Shown: positions 35,391 through 36,472 of the stretch, piece after piece | How the letters are laid out: each line of letters begins with the position of its first letter | Numbering within the stretch: position 1 is the first letter of the stretch | Assembly (NCBI GenBank): GCA_947452875.1 | Contig: CANGEZ010000002.1 | Span: forward strand, 1 to 36,472 | Direction: 5' to 3' | Source of the DNA: Chitinophagaceae bacterium | GTDB taxonomy: Bacteria; Bacteroidota; Bacteroidia; Chitinophagales; Chitinophagaceae | DNA: 36,472 nucleotides | Program-made: the position numbers and the translations under genes | The notes under the pieces: generated by a model | Told to the model about the DNA's origin: nothing | Seen by the model: only the letters and a program-made list of their open reading frames with translations | Databases searched by the model: none

Positions 35391-36472
35391 TCACTTAATG
35401 CATTTTTTAATTGCATTAAGATAAGCATCAATTACAAATTGTTTGTCGAATTCCTTTACCACTTTCTTTCTTGCATTAGCGCCCATAGCTTGCCTTAGCT
35501 CGTCTGAAAGTCCTATCATCTTTCTCATTTTTTCTGCCAAATCAACAGCATCTGCAACATTACATAGTAAACCCGTTACACCATGTTCCACTATTTCTCT
35601 GCATCCGGTTGTATCACAAGTTATACAAGGCTTTTCCATACTGGAAGCTTCCAATAATACATTACTGATACCTTCACGATAAGATGGAAGCACCACACAA
35701 TCAGAGGCTGCTATATGAGACCTGACATCATCTGAAGCACCACAATAAACTATTATATTTTCTGATACCCAGGCGTTAATGTCAGCTTCGGTAATGGTAT
35801 TTTTTCTGAGATTTTGTTGCCAGGTTGGACCTACAATTTTACATTCAATATCAAGTCTTTCCTCACGCAACATTCTGGATGCTTCCACATATTCAATTAC
35901 ACCTTTGTCTTTCAGCAATCGGCCGATGAATAAAAAAGTAAATTTTTTATTTTCAGCTTTAGGTTGTGGTTGGAAATATTCGTGATCAACTCCAGAACCC
36001 GGTATTAATGCGGCTTTGTCTGATGAAACAAATCGATGTATTACAAACAAATTCATATCATCTCTGTTTTGAAAAAACAATTGTGCTGTTCTTCTCAACA
36101 CAAATTTATATAAAAATCTGGCGAGTAAATAAGCAGGATTATGACTACTGAATAATGGACCAATGCCTGTGATATTTGTTATAGTAGGAATTCCCAATTG
36201 ACCGGTTACATAATTTCCCCAAATGGCAGGTCGCATCGTGAAAGTAAGACAAACATCAGCTTTTATTTTTTTCAACGCTCTTCTGATGTTACTGATGTAT
36301 CTAAAAACATGAAAAGGATTGATATTGCTGCTTTTCACGTCTATAACAGTGATGCCGTTTTTTCTAGCAATCGCCATGTCTTCATCAGTTCCGGTAGTTA
36401 ACACAACCACATTAAAACCCTGACGCATCAATTCAAGCGTCAACTTGTTTCGCATCGTGTTCGTGGAAACAA
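35391..36472 (-). CDS. Glycosyltransferase family 4 (N-terminus continues outside the window)
   Basis: 'FTFLFIGRLLKDKGVIEYVEASRML', 'SDCVVLPSYREGISNVLLEASSMEKPCITCDTTGCREIVEHGVTGLL': GT4 signature; frame is open upstream of the ATG at 36455 (VSTNT-MRNKLTLELMRQG), so the true start is off-window. Confidence 0.92.
   Translation of the reverse strand, partial: VSTNTMRNKLTLELMRQGFNVVVLTTGTDEDMAIARKNGITVIDVKSSNINPFHVFRYISNIRRALKKIKADVCLTFTMRPAIWGNYVTGQLGIPTITNITGIGPLFSSHNPAYLLARFLYKFVLRRTAQLFFQNRDDMNLFVIHRFVSSDKAALIPGSGVDHEYFQPQPKAENKKFTFLFIGRLLKDKGVIEYVEASRMLREERLDIECKIVGPTWQQNLRKNTITEADINAWVSENIIVYCGASDDVRSHIAASDCVVLPSYREGISNVLLEASSMEKPCITCDTTGCREIVEHGVTGLLCNVADAVDLAEKMRKMIGLSDELRQAMGANARKKVVKEFDKQFVIDAYLNAIKKCIK

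Noticed and set aside
1-36472. CRISPR arrays, tRNA/rRNA genes, transposases or integrases
   Set aside because: No regularly spaced repeats, cloverleaf-like or rRNA sequence, or mobile-element proteins were recognised by eye; a tool search would be needed to exclude small ncRNAs.

Overview
Bacteroidota (Chitinophagaceae/Sphingobacteriia-like) accessory locus. A tamB-tamL pair sits on the left and a GT4 glycosyltransferase on the right. Between them is a ~28 kb polysaccharide/glycoside utilization locus. On the minus strand, 34133 down to 8281 reads as one uninterrupted run of 15 co-directional, tightly spaced genes: T9SS surface protein, T9SS beta-helix protein, SusC, SusD, SusE/DUF5017-like lipoprotein, clan-A-like glycosidase, SDR (D-mannonate oxidoreductase-type), GH2-malectin, SGNH/sialate-O-acetylesterase-like esterase, UxuA, UxaC, an ACSF3/MatB-like malonyl-CoA synthetase, a secreted dual esterase (alpha/beta hydrolase + SGNH), MadL, MadM, and a 190-aa stand-alone malonyl-CoA decarboxylase catalytic domain. 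Main hypothesis: this is a catabolic system for malonylated (beta-)glucuronides, in which esterases release malonate, MadLM imports it and MatB plus a minimal MCD convert it to acetyl-CoA, while the uronic acid goes through UxaC / SDR / UxuA. A LacI-family regulator (34372..35388) lies beside the operon. A perfect 16-bp palindrome (ACGAAAACGTTTTCGT, 6391..6406) lies in the divergent promoter between a second beta-helix paralogue and an MHS-type MFS transporter, and a 13/16 match (34276..34291) lies between lacI and the main operon, suggesting one split regulon. Substrate and biochemical claims are inference from gene content; nothing was searched or computed.
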